Positions 35,659 to 43,207 of a DNA stretch of 64,000 nucleotides are shown here, one piece after another; position 1 is the first letter of the stretch; each line of letters starts with the position of its first letter. The DNA comes from DASQMT01 sp963827335 (lineage in GTDB: Bacteria; Actinomycetota; Thermoleophilia; Solirubrobacterales; Solirubrobacteraceae): contig CAWHAP010000010.1 of the NCBI GenBank assembly GCA_963827335.1, positions 62,001-126,000 of the forward strand. The letters run 5' to 3'. The translations under genes were made by a program, and so were the position numbers. The notes beneath the pieces are model-generated. The model made no database searches. It was not told the DNA's origin and saw only the letters and a list, made by a program, of their open reading frames with translations.

Positions 35659-35742
35659 CCCCAATGTCACACGGCGGCGCCTAGGAGCGGGTGATGTGAC
35701 GTTGAGGGGGATATAGGACCCAAACGTCACACGCGAGACGTT
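35659..35742. repeat. Hairpins C and D of the island
   Basis: Hairpin C: AATGTCACA (35663-35671) pairs with TGTGACGTT (35695-35703) with one G-T pair, flanked by CCCC and GGGGG. Hairpin D: AACGTC (35723-35728) pairs with GACGTT (35737-35742) around an eight-base loop. A further GCGACGTT and GACGTCACG follow to 35792. The arm variant is GTCACA instead of GTCGTA. Confidence 0.65.
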
Positions 35743-35828
35743 GACGGGGACCCGTGCGACGTTGGGGGCGTGGATATGGCGGAGACGTCACGCGCGGCGA
35801 GATCCGCCGCCCCCTCCCGGTCCCTTCC

Positions 35829-35909
35829 CCTCGATGCCCGCCATTGACGTACGCCGGGGCCGCCGCTCGCGACCCGTCCGGTGCGAGCGGCGGCCCCGGC
35901 GCACGTCAA
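35829..35909. repeat. Inverted pair of repeat cores forming a large palindrome
   Basis: A reverse core (35844-35870, from TTGACGT to CCGCTCGC) and a forward core (35883-35909, from GCGAGCGG to CACGTCAA) pair at 26 of 27 positions around a 12-base loop. TCGATGCCCGCC at 35831 continues the reverse copy outward. Confidence 0.85.
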
Positions 35910-35910
35910 C

Positions 35911-36060
35911 ACCAGCACTGATGGGAAGGTTCTGGATCGGTGGCGAGCGATTGTCGCCGCGAGCCCGATTATCGGGTTCGACGTGACAATCACCGGTGAT
36001 CGGCACCTGATCCATCCATGTCATGGGTTGCGTGCAACTTGCTCGCCACAAGCCCTCGCA
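35911..36060. other. AT-richer island centre with nested dyads
   Basis: GATTGTC (35949-35955) and GACAATC (35985-35991) enclose CCCGAT-T-ATCGGG (35964-35976), giving an outer and an inner stem with an 8/8 internal loop. ATCACCGGTGAT (35989-36000) is a perfect 12-base palindrome right after. Base composition is clearly lower in GC than the rest of the window. No ORF of note. Confidence 0.55.
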
Positions 36061-36065
36061 GCCCT

Positions 36066-36570
36066 TCCCCTCGATGCCCGCCGTTGACGTGCTCCGGGGC
36101 CGCCGCTCGCGCACCACGGGAGCGCCGCTCGCAACCGAAACGCCCCCCTCGATGCCCGCCGTTGACGTGCGCCGGGGCCGCCGCTCGCGCACCACGGGAG
36201 CGCCGCTCGCAACCGAAACGCCCCCCTCGATGCCCGCCGTTGACGTGCTCCGGGGCCGCCGCTCGCGCCCCGCGGAACGCAGCCCGCAACCGAACCCGCC
36301 CCCCTCGATGCCGGCCGTTGACGTGCGCCGGGGCCGCCGCTCGCGCACCACGGGAGCGCCGCTCGCAACCGAAACGCCCCCCTCGATGCCCGCCGTTGAC
36401 GTGCTCCGGGGCCGCCGCTCGCGCCCCGCGGAACGCCGCCCGCAACCGAACCCGCCCCCCTCGATGCCGGCCGTTGACGTGCGCCGGGGCCGCCGCTCGC
36501 GCACCAGGGGAGCGCCGCCCGCAACCGAATCCGCCGCCGTTGACATTCGCTCAGCCCGCCACTCGCGCCC
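36066..36570 (-). repeat. Array B: inverted 78-bp tandem units with 156-bp higher order
   Basis: TCGATGCC recurs at 36071, 36149, 36227, 36305, 36383 and 36461, always 78 apart, in reverse orientation to array A, then decays at 36535-36570. Variable parts are of two kinds: one with ACCACGGGAGCGCCGCTCGC, one with CCCGCGGAACGC. Their order is 1,1,2,1,2,1, and core variants (GACGTGCTCC or GACGTGCGCC) alternate with them, so two-unit blocks were duplicated recently. Confidence 0.92.
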
Positions 36571-36585
36571 CACGGCAGACCACCC

Positions 36586-37455
36586 TCACGGCAGGAGCGC
36601 GACCAGCTCCGCGAACCGCCCCCGCACGACGCTGTCGAGGAACGCGCGCCGCTCCGCGCCGTCCATCCCCACGGCCTCCTTCCACAGCGACCGTCCCGCG
36701 ATGAACCCGCAGGCGCCGCCGGCGACCGACGCCGCCAGCTGCCCCCGGAACTCGTCGTGGCCCACGCCGGCCGAGAGCACGGCCCACGGCACGCCGATCG
36801 CGTCGGTCACCGCCACGCAGGCCGCCTCGGAGCCCGGGTACTCGAGCTTGAGCAGCTCCGCGCCGCACGCCTCGAGCAGCACGGCGGCCTCGCGCACGAG
36901 GTCGCCGCGCCGCCCGCGGAACGCCGCCTCGGACTCGTCCCCGAGCGGGTAGGTCATCGCCTCGATCACGCACGGGATCCCATGGGCGGCGCAGTCCGTG
37001 ACCGCCGTCCGCGTCACCGCCGCGGCATGCCCGTCGAGGCCCTCGCGGTCGGCGCGGACGAAGACCATGACCTTCGCGGCGTCGCCGCGCAGCGCCATGG
37101 CTCCCGCAGCGCCGAGGCCCTCGATGAGGAGCGTCCTCCGCAGCCCGTCGGCCTCGTCGTAGTCGTCGGCCTCGATCCGCACGATCAGCCCGACGCCCGG
37201 TGCGAGCGCGCCCGTCCCGACGACGTGCTCGACCGAGACGTCGGGGTCGAGCAGCACCGCGCTCGCGTCGCGGCCGACGGTGTCGACGACGTCGCGCTTG
37301 AACGCGCGCTGCGCGTCCTCGCCCGCGTCGCGTCCCAGCCCTTCGAGCAGGTCCACGAGCGGACGCCCGTGGTCCAGGGCGAGCACGGCGAGCCGCCCGT
37401 CGCGGTCCGCCAGCTTCCCGACAGCGTTGTCATCACCGACCCTCGAAGCGCCCAT
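36586..37455 (-). CDS. LacD/DeoC-type sugar-phosphate aldolase
   Basis: 289 residues. Class I aldolase of the tagatose-bisphosphate aldolase / sulfofructose-phosphate aldolase group: ALDHGRPL near 25, VLLDPDVSVEHV near 67, CVIEAMTYPLG near 162, Schiff-base lysine in LLKLEYPG near 200 and phosphate-binding SAGVGHDEF and GFIAGRSLWKE later. It would split a ketose (bis)phosphate into DHAP and an aldehyde. It is divergent from the LacI regulator with a shared palindromic operator, and it faces the sugar kinases across the repeat island. Substrate not fixed; neither sulfosugar nor tagatose use can be shown. Confidence 0.82.
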   Translation of the reverse strand: MGASRVGDDNAVGKLADRDGRLAVLALDHGRPLVDLLEGLGRDAGEDAQRAFKRDVVDTVGRDASAVLLDPDVSVEHVVGTGALAPGVGLIVRIEADDYDEADGLRRTLLIEGLGAAGAMALRGDAAKVMVFVRADREGLDGHAAAVTRTAVTDCAAHGIPCVIEAMTYPLGDESEAAFRGRRGDLVREAAVLLEACGAELLKLEYPGSEAACVAVTDAIGVPWAVLSAGVGHDEFRGQLAASVAGGACGFIAGRSLWKEAVGMDGAERRAFLDSVVRGRFAELVALLP

Positions 37456-37473
37456 GCCCGCAGCCTAATCGTC

Positions 37474-37489
37474 TTGACAACGATGTCAA
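37474..37489. promoter_or_regulatory. LacI-type operator overlapping a -35 box
   Basis: TTGACA-ACGA-TGTCAA: outer six bases pair perfectly and the centre is CG, as usual for LacI-family sites. The left half is also a consensus -35 hexamer for the LacI-side operon. It lies 18 bases from the aldolase start and 61 from the regulator start, so it may control both directions. Confidence 0.65.
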
Positions 37490-37550
37490 ACCGTCCTACC
37501 CTCGCCTCGGAGCGGGCCTGCCGGCCCTGGGAGAGAGGAGCGGACGGCCC

Positions 37551-38540
37551 GTGCGCCGGCCGACGATGCGTGACGTTGCGAACAGCGCCGAGGTGAGCCT
37601 CAAGACGGTCTCCCGGGTCGTCAACGGGGAGCCGGGCGTCCGTCCGGAGATGACCGCGCGCGTCGAGGCGGCGATCGACCGGCTCGGCTTCCGCCGCAAC
37701 GAGATCGCCTGGAGCCTGCGCAACGGCCGGGCAGGGGCTGTGGGCCTCGTGATCGAGGACCTCTCGAACCCGTTCTACTCGGCGATCGCCGGCGCCGTGG
37801 AGCAGGAGGCCCACGATCGCGGGCACGCCCTGCTCATCGGCTCCTGCGAGGAGGACCCCGCCCGCGAGCGCGCGCTCGTCCTGCGGCTGCTGCACCGCTG
37901 GGTCGACGCGCTGCTGATCGTCCCGGCCGGGGCCGACCACCGCTACCTGCTCGGCGAGCAGCAGGGCGGCACGCCGATGGTCTTCATCGACCGCCCGGCC
38001 GGCGGCATCGACGCCGACACGGTGCTGCTCGACAACGTCGGCGGCGCCCGCGCCGCCGTCGCCCACCTGCTCGCCCACGGCCACCGCCGCGTCGGGTTCG
38101 TCGGCGAGTCGCGCCTGCTCTACACGGCGGCGCGCCGCCTGGACGGCTACCGCGAGGCGCTCGCCGGCGCCGGCATCGCCTTCACCGAGGACCTCGTCGC
38201 CATGACCGCCGGCGATCCCGAGGGCGCGACGCGCGCGCTGCTCGCCCTGCCCCCCGACCGCCGGCCCACCGCGCTCTTCTGCGCGAACAACCGCACGACC
38301 GTCGGCGCCCTGCGCGCCGTGCGCGGCGAGCCCGTCGCGCTCGTGGGCTTCGACGACTTCGAGCTCGCGGAGCTGCTCCCCGTCCCCGTGACCGTCGTGC
38401 GCTTCGACGCCGCCGCGCTCGGCCGCATCGCCGCGCGCCGCGCCTACGCGCGGATCGACGGCGACCCCGCGCTGCCCAGTCACGAGACCGTGCCGTGCGA
38501 GCTGGTGCCGCGCGGCTCGGGGGAGGTGCCGCCCGCGTGA
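37551..38540 (+). CDS. LacI-family regulator of the sugar operon
   Basis: 329 residues, GTG start. N-terminal helix-turn-helix with hinge (MRDVANSAEVSLKTVSRVVN, near residues 6-25), then a periplasmic-binding-protein-like sensor (GLVIEDLSNPFYSAIAGAVE near 65, HRRVGFVGE near 178, VALVGFDDFELAELL near 263). It heads the manA-ABC transporter operon with a GTGA overlap, divergent from the aldolase. Probably a repressor relieved by the transported sugar or its phosphate, acting at 37474-37489. Confidence 0.9.
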   Translation: MRRPTMRDVANSAEVSLKTVSRVVNGEPGVRPEMTARVEAAIDRLGFRRNEIAWSLRNGRAGAVGLVIEDLSNPFYSAIAGAVEQEAHDRGHALLIGSCEEDPARERALVLRLLHRWVDALLIVPAGADHRYLLGEQQGGTPMVFIDRPAGGIDADTVLLDNVGGARAAVAHLLAHGHRRVGFVGESRLLYTAARRLDGYREALAGAGIAFTEDLVAMTAGDPEGATRALLALPPDRRPTALFCANNRTTVGALRAVRGEPVALVGFDDFELAELLPVPVTVVRFDAAALGRIAARRAYARIDGDPALPSHETVPCELVPRGSGEVPPA

Positions 38541-39535
38541 AACCCGTCCTGCTGCCGCCCAACGGGGTGCCGCGCTTCTACCGCGGGGGCCCGGCGATCA
38601 CCGCGCTGCGCGGCGTCCGGTTCGAGGGCGACCGCGTGCCCGAGGAGTGGATCGGCTCGACCGCGTCCGTCTTCGGCGAGGGCGAGCTGGGCCTCAGCCG
38701 CCTCCCCGACGGCACGCTCCTGCGCGACGCCGTCGCGGCCGCCCCCGAGGACTATCTGGGCCCCGCGCACGTCGCCCGCTTCGGCCCCGATCCCGCGCTC
38801 CTCGTCAAGCTGCTCGACGCCGGCGAGCGGCTGCCCGTCCACGTGCATCCCGGCCAGGCGTTCGCGGCCGAGCACCTCGGCACGCGGTTCGGCAAGACCG
38901 AGGCCTGGGTCGTGGTCGGCGCCGACCGGCCCGACACCGCGGTGCACGCGGGCTGGCGCGAGGACGTCGACGCCGACACGGTCGCCGGCTGGGTGCGCGA
39001 CCAGGACCGCGACGCGATGATGGGCGCGCTCAACCGCCTTCCCGTCGGACCGGGCGACGCCGTCTTCGTCCCGGCCGGCCTGCCGCATGCCATCGGCGAG
39101 GGGCTGCTGATCGTGGAGCTGCAGGAGCCGACGGACATGTCCGTGATGCTCGAGCACGAGGGCTTCCCGATCGCGGGCGAGGAGGAGGCGACGCTCGGGA
39201 TGGGCTGGCCCACCGCGCTCGGTTGCGTCGAGCTGCACGGCCGCGACGCCTCCACCCTGCGCGGACCCGCGCCCGCGGGTCCGGTCGCGTCGCTGCTGCC
39301 AGCCGCCGCCGACCCCTTCTTCCGCGCCGAGCGCCTCACCGGCGACGCCGGCCTGGCGCAGGGCTTCGCGGTGCTCGTGGTGCTCGACGGCGAGGGCGAG
39401 CTGGCCGGCGCCGGGGAGCCCCTGCCGCTGCACCGCGGCGACGCCGTGCTCGTCCCGTGGTCCGCCGGGCCCGCGGAGCTGCACGGCGACGTCGTCGCCA
39501 TCGCCTGCCGCCCACCGGAACAGGAGGTCACGTGA
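38537..39535 (+). CDS. manA: Type I mannose-6-phosphate isomerase-like protein
   Basis: 332 residues, GTG start overlapping the LacI stop. Zinc cupin isomerase: PVHVHPGQAFAAEHLG near 95 supplies metal ligands, GKTEAW follows near 116, and VFVPAGLPHAIGEGLL near 177 gives the last histidine. The enzyme class converts mannose 6-phosphate and fructose 6-phosphate; some relatives isomerise other sugars, so the name is by family. Its place between the regulator and an importer suggests it acts early on the imported sugar after phosphorylation. Its TGA overlaps the ABC ATPase GTG. Confidence 0.85.
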   Translation: MKPVLLPPNGVPRFYRGGPAITALRGVRFEGDRVPEEWIGSTASVFGEGELGLSRLPDGTLLRDAVAAAPEDYLGPAHVARFGPDPALLVKLLDAGERLPVHVHPGQAFAAEHLGTRFGKTEAWVVVGADRPDTAVHAGWREDVDADTVAGWVRDQDRDAMMGALNRLPVGPGDAVFVPAGLPHAIGEGLLIVELQEPTDMSVMLEHEGFPIAGEEEATLGMGWPTALGCVELHGRDASTLRGPAPAGPVASLLPAAADPFFRAERLTGDAGLAQGFAVLVVLDGEGELAGAGEPLPLHRGDAVLVPWSAGPAELHGDVVAIACRPPEQEVT

Positions 39536-40308
39536 CCAGACCCGCGCCGGTCCTGGAGGCCCGCGACATCGTCAAGAGCTTCGGGCGCGTGCAGGCGCTC
39601 CGCGGGGCGAGCTTCACCGTCTTCCCGCAGGAGGTCGTCGCGCTGGTCGGCGACAACGGCGCGGGCAAGAGCACGCTCGTGAAGACGCTCGTCGGCGTGC
39701 ACCCGCCCGACAGCGGCCAGATCCTCTTCGACGGGCAGGAGGTGCAGATCCCCACGCCGCACGCGTCGCGCGAGCTGGGGATCGAGACCGTCTACCAGGA
39801 CCTCTCGCTCGCCTCCGAGCTCGACCCGGCGGCGAACATGTTCCTCGGCCGCGAGATCCCCCGCAGCGGCCTGCTCGGCAGGCTCGGCTGCCTCGACAAG
39901 CGTGAGATGCGCCGGCGCAGCGACGAGGCGTTCCGCAACCTCGGCGTGAAGATCCAGGACGTCGCCGCGCCCGTGGCGAACATGTCGGGCGGCCAGCGCC
40001 AGGGCATCGCGATCAGCCGCGCGGTCACGTGGGCGAGCAAGGTCGTCTTCATGGACGAGCCGACCGCCGCGCTGGGCGTGGTGCAGACCCGCAACGTGCT
40101 CGACCAGATCAAGCGCGTGCGCGAGCACGGACTGTCGGTCGTCCTCATCAGCCACAACCTGCCCGAGGTGTTCGAGGTCGCCGACCGGATCGAGGTGCTG
40201 CGGCTGGGCCGGCGGGTCGCGCGGCTGCGCCCGCAGGAGGTCTCGATGGAGGACATCGTCGCCGCCATGACCGGCGCGAGCACGTTCGCCGGGGAGGGGT
40301 CGGAGTGA
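39532..40308 (+). CDS. Sugar ABC transporter ATP-binding protein, single-domain
   Basis: 258 residues. Walker A GDNGAGKST near residue 40, Q-loop VYQDLSLA near 88, signature MSGGQRQ near 150, Walker B VVFMDEPTAA near 172 and H-loop SHNLPEV near 208. It has one nucleotide-binding domain, like the FrcA-type ATPases, unlike the double-domain RbsA type. It energises the permease downstream. GTG start and GTGA overlaps at both ends make strict co-translation likely. Confidence 0.92.
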   Translation: MTRPAPVLEARDIVKSFGRVQALRGASFTVFPQEVVALVGDNGAGKSTLVKTLVGVHPPDSGQILFDGQEVQIPTPHASRELGIETVYQDLSLASELDPAANMFLGREIPRSGLLGRLGCLDKREMRRRSDEAFRNLGVKIQDVAAPVANMSGGQRQGIAISRAVTWASKVVFMDEPTAALGVVQTRNVLDQIKRVREHGLSVVLISHNLPEVFEVADRIEVLRLGRRVARLRPQEVSMEDIVAAMTGASTFAGEGSE

Positions 40309-41333
40309 GCGCGCCGATCGAGGAGCAGCAGGCGATCGGCGAGGAGCCGCCCGAGCCGCCCGCGCCGTGGTGGGGCCGCCTGATCGCGGGCTCGAGCTCG
40401 TGGATCGGCCTGATCCTGATCGGGCTGATCATCGTCTTCACGCTGCTGCGGCCCGAGCAGTTCTCCGACGTGTCCAACGCGCGCAACATCGCGACCGACG
40501 CGGCGGTGCTGCTCGTGCTCGCCACCGGCCTGACCTACGTGATCATCACCGCGGGCATCGACCTGTCGGTCGGCGGCGTGCTCGTGTTCGCGGGCGTCGT
40601 GGCGGCGAAGGCGATGAAGGAGGTCGGGGACGACGGCTGGGGCGTCATCCTCGTCGGGCTCGCGGTCGCACTCGCGGCCGGCCTGGCCTGGGGGCTGCTC
40701 AACGGCTTCCTCGTCGCGAAGGCGAAGATCCCGTCGTTCATCGTCACGCTCGGCACGCTGGGCATGTCGCTCGGCTCGGCGCTGCTCATCACGGGCGGCG
40801 TCGACGAGCGCGAGGTCCCGTTCAAGCTGATCTCCACGATCGGCACGGGACGGTTCCTCGACCAGATCCCGTACCTCGTGATCATCGCCTGGGCGGTGGC
40901 GCTCGTGTTCGGCGTCGCGCTCGCCGTGACGCGCTTCGGCCGCTACACGTACGCCATCGGCTCCAACGCGGAGGGCACGCGCCGCGCGGGCGTCGCGGTC
41001 GACCGCCATCTCATCACCGTCTACGGCCTGTGCGGGCTGCTGGCCGGGCTCGCCGGCTTCCTGTCGCTCGCCCGCTTCGGCACCACGACGATCGGCGGCC
41101 ACTCGACGGACAACCTCAACGCGATCGCGGCCGTCGTGATCGGCGGCACCAGCCTGTTCGGCGGCGTCGGGACGATGCTCGGCACGTTCTTCGGCGTCCT
41201 CATCCCGGCCGTGCTGCAGAACGGCTTCATCATCGTCGGCGTCCAGCCCTTCTGGCAGCAGGTGGCGGTGGGCGCCGTCCTGATCATCGCGGTCTACCTC
41301 GACCAGCTCCGCCGGTCGCGCTACCGGCAGTGA
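40305..41333 (+). CDS. Sugar ABC transporter permease, ribose/fructose type
   Basis: 342 residues with about nine to ten hydrophobic helices after a polar N-terminus. Family marks: TYVIITAGIDLSVGGVL near 75, FIVTLGTLG near 140, AIGSNAEGTRRAGV near 220 and IGGTSLFGGVGTMLGTFFG near 280. BPD_transp_2 family; forms a homodimeric channel in the membrane with the ATPase upstream and the lipoprotein downstream. GTG start inside the ATPase stop. Confidence 0.92.
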   Translation: MSAPIEEQQAIGEEPPEPPAPWWGRLIAGSSSWIGLILIGLIIVFTLLRPEQFSDVSNARNIATDAAVLLVLATGLTYVIITAGIDLSVGGVLVFAGVVAAKAMKEVGDDGWGVILVGLAVALAAGLAWGLLNGFLVAKAKIPSFIVTLGTLGMSLGSALLITGGVDEREVPFKLISTIGTGRFLDQIPYLVIIAWAVALVFGVALAVTRFGRYTYAIGSNAEGTRRAGVAVDRHLITVYGLCGLLAGLAGFLSLARFGTTTIGGHSTDNLNAIAAVVIGGTSLFGGVGTMLGTFFGVLIPAVLQNGFIIVGVQPFWQQVAVGAVLIIAVYLDQLRRSRYRQ

Positions 41334-41365
41334 CATCGCCCACCCACCAGGAGGAGGAGAGGGAC

Positions 41366-42370
41366 ATGCAGTGGCAACCACGATCGGGCCGGAGGCGGCT
41401 CGCGGTGCTCGCCGCGGCGCTCGCGGCCGGGGCGCTCGGCCTCGGCGCGTGCGGCGACGACGAGGAGGGCGGCGGCGGCTCGGCGAGCAGCGGCGACGAC
41501 GGCGGCGGGAGCCTCACGCTCATCGCCGGCGTCAAGGGCGACGAGTTCTACATCACGATGAACTGCGGGGCGCAGGAGGAGGCCAAGAAGCTCGGCTACT
41601 CGCTCGACTTCCAGGGCCCCGACCAGTTCGACGCGTCGCTGCAGACGCCGGTCGTCAACGCGGTCACGGCGAAGAAGCCCGACGGCGTGCTGATCGCGCC
41701 GACGGACACGAAGGCGATGTACGCGCCGATCAAGCAGCTCGCCGACGCGGGCACCAAGGTCGCGCTCGTCGACACGACCCTCGAGCAGCCGGACATGGCG
41801 GTCTCCCAGATCGCGTCCGACAACATCGGCGGCGGCAAGGAGGCGGCGAAGGCGCTCAAGGACCTGATGGGCGGCAGCGGGAAGGTGTTCGTCGTCAACG
41901 TCAAGCCCGGCATCTCCACCACCGACCAGCGCGGGCAGGGCTTCGAGGAGGAGGCCAAGGCGCTCGGGCTCGAGTACCTGGGCCAGGACTTCTCGAACGA
42001 CCAGCCGGAGAAGGCCGCGGCGATCGTCAAGGCCCAGCTCGCCAAGAACCCCGACCTCAAGGGCATCTTCGCGACGAACCTGTTCTCCGCCGAGGGCTCC
42101 GCGAGCGGCCTGCGCGAGGCGGGCAAGCTCGGCGACGTCAAGATCGTCGGCTTCGACGCCGGGCCCAAGCAGGTCCAGGACCTCAAGGACGGCGTCGTGC
42201 AGGCGCTGATCGCCCAGCAGCCGGCCGAGATCGGCAAGCTCGGCGTGCAGCAGGCGGTCGCCGCGATCAAGGGCGAGGAGACCAAGCCCGAGATCGGCAC
42301 CGGGTTCACGACGATCACCAAGGACAACCTCGCCGACAACCAGGACAACCTCTACAAGTCGTCCTGCTGA
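41366..42370 (+). CDS. Sugar ABC transporter substrate-binding lipoprotein
   Basis: 334 residues. Signal peptide (arginine-rich start, LAVLAAALAAGALGLGAC) with a lipobox LGAC; Cys29 or so is the lipid anchor, followed by a Gly/Ser/Asp linker. Peripla_BP_4 fold: GVKGDEFYITMNCGAQEEA near 55, DGVLIAPTDT near 105, ALVDTTLEQPD near 131, FATNLFSAEGSASGL near 233 and KIVGFDAGPKQV near 255. It captures the sugar outside and delivers it to the permease. Strong GGAGGAGGAGAGGG ribosome-binding site 5 bases before the ATG, as expected for the most abundant component. Confidence 0.93.
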   Translation: MQWQPRSGRRRLAVLAAALAAGALGLGACGDDEEGGGGSASSGDDGGGSLTLIAGVKGDEFYITMNCGAQEEAKKLGYSLDFQGPDQFDASLQTPVVNAVTAKKPDGVLIAPTDTKAMYAPIKQLADAGTKVALVDTTLEQPDMAVSQIASDNIGGGKEAAKALKDLMGGSGKVFVVNVKPGISTTDQRGQGFEEEAKALGLEYLGQDFSNDQPEKAAAIVKAQLAKNPDLKGIFATNLFSAEGSASGLREAGKLGDVKIVGFDAGPKQVQDLKDGVVQALIAQQPAEIGKLGVQQAVAAIKGEETKPEIGTGFTTITKDNLADNQDNLYKSSC

Positions 42371-42373
42371 GGC

Positions 42374-42844
42374 TCACAGCATGAGCTTGAGCCCCTCGTG
42401 GGAGGCGGTGAAGCCGAGCCGCGCGTAGAAGCGGTGGGCATCGGCGCGGCGCTTGTCCGTCGTGAGCTGCACGAGCGCGCAGCCGCGGCGGCGCGCCTCG
42501 CCGATCGCCCAGGTCATCATCGCCGCGCCGAGCCCGCGGTCGCGGTGGTCGGCGCGCACGCGGACGGCCTCGATCTGGGCCCGCGTCGCGCCGCGGCGGG
42601 CCAGGCCGGGGATGATCGTGAGCTGGAACGTGCCGACGACGGCGCCGCCCGGCGCCGCCGCGACCGCGAGCAGCTGGGCGGGGTCGGCGTCGAGGGCGGC
42701 GAAGGCGCGCTCGTACGGTGCGAGGTCCTCGCCGCCGTCGCGGGCCGCGCCGAGCTGGTCGGCGGCGAGCAGCGCGACGATCGCGGGCACGTCCGCCGCG
42801 GTGGCCCGGCGGAGCGTCGCGCCGGGAAGCTCGGCGAGCACCAC
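42374..42844 (-). CDS. GNAT-family N-acetyltransferase
   Basis: 156 residues. Acetyl-CoA site visible in the R-x-x-G-x-G/A pattern: VRVRADHRDRGLGAAMM near 95; also FQLTIIPGLARRGATRAQIE near 73 and the C-terminal HRFYARLGFTASHEGLKL. Substrate unknown. GTG start at 42844 without a Shine-Dalgarno; TAGTCT ends eight bases upstream. This box is interlocked with the -10 of the divergent gene. The stop is three bases from the transporter gene stop, convergent. Confidence 0.82.
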   Translation of the reverse strand: MVLAELPGATLRRATAADVPAIVALLAADQLGAARDGGEDLAPYERAFAALDADPAQLLAVAAAPGGAVVGTFQLTIIPGLARRGATRAQIEAVRVRADHRDRGLGAAMMTWAIGEARRRGCALVQLTTDKRRADAHRFYARLGFTASHEGLKLML

Positions 42845-42852
42845 GGCGCGTG

Positions 42853-42862
42853 AGACTACGGT
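42853..42862. promoter_or_regulatory. Interlocked divergent -10 boxes (ANNNTANNNT)
   Basis: AGACTACGGT reads as TACGGT on the plus strand (6 bases before ATG 42869) and TAGTCT on the minus strand (8 bases before GTG 42844). The two boxes share the central TA. The same 8-10-6 layout recurs at 57849-57872. Confidence 0.6.
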
Positions 42863-42868
42863 GTCGGG

Positions 42869-43207
42869 ATGACCGATCTCCTCGAGGAGCTCCTGCCGCT
42901 GGAGCGCGCGCTCGCGGCCGGCGGGGGCGACGCCTACCGAGCCCGGCTCGCCGCCGACGCGATCCTCGTCGTGCCCGGCCAGGTGCTCGACCGCGACGCG
43001 GCGATCGCCGCGATGGACGCCAGCGCCGGCTGGGACGCGTTCGCCATGGAGGGCCCGCGGGCGCTGCCGCTCGGCGACGGCGCGGCGCTGCTCACCTACA
43101 CGTTCACGGGTCGCCGCGGCGAGCTCGAGTACCGCGCGGTGCTCGCGAGCGCCTACCGCCGCGAGGACGACTGGCGGCTCGTCTTCCACCAGCAGACGCC
43201 GCTCTAG
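42869..43207 (+). CDS. NTF2-like (DUF4440/SnoaL-type) small protein
   Basis: 112 residues. Starts with a helix (DLLEELLPLERALAAGGGDA), then ADAILVVPGQVLDRDAAIAAM, and a curved sheet ending YRREDDWRLVFHQQTPL, the usual DUF4440 ending. Such proteins are small enzymes or ligand-binding folds; no role can be assigned. ATG with TACGGT six bases upstream and no Shine-Dalgarno. Its TAG and the stop of the convergent oxidase share CTAG. Confidence 0.75.
   Translation: MTDLLEELLPLERALAAGGGDAYRARLAADAILVVPGQVLDRDAAIAAMDASAGWDAFAMEGPRALPLGDGAALLTYTFTGRRGELEYRAVLASAYRREDDWRLVFHQQTPL

Larger units (their letters stand above)
34957..36585. other. 1.63-kb non-coding repeat island between two convergent sugar genes
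   Basis: No credible gene lies here. The island consists of a 78-bp tandem array in one orientation (34975-35427), a central part with hairpins and single repeat copies, and an inverted 78-bp array (36066-36570). I count 26 occurrences of ACGTC/GACGT across the island: one in each array unit and two in most hairpins. Open frames of 26-residue repeats exist on both strands only because 78 is a multiple of three. A smaller relative is at 55979-56237. Function unknown; options are a mobile-element derivative, a structured RNA, or an array of protein-binding sites. Confidence 0.85.

Noticed and set aside
34975..36570. CRISPR array
   Set aside because: Spacing of 78 bp with no unique spacers; the variable parts are themselves repeated, the arrays are inverted to each other, and no cas genes are present.
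34913..36573. Long open frames on both strands encoding 26-residue repeats (SMPAVDV-RGRRSR and similar)
   Set aside because: They arise because the 78-bp unit is divisible by three and lacks stops. Array A contains 81- and 79-base spacings, the latter breaking frame, and many frames are open at once, so codon selection is not evident.
36586..37455. Calling the aldolase a sulfoquinovose-pathway enzyme
   Set aside because: The fold group fits, but there is no sulfoquinovosidase, sulfolactaldehyde reductase or sulfo-sugar importer signature in the window.
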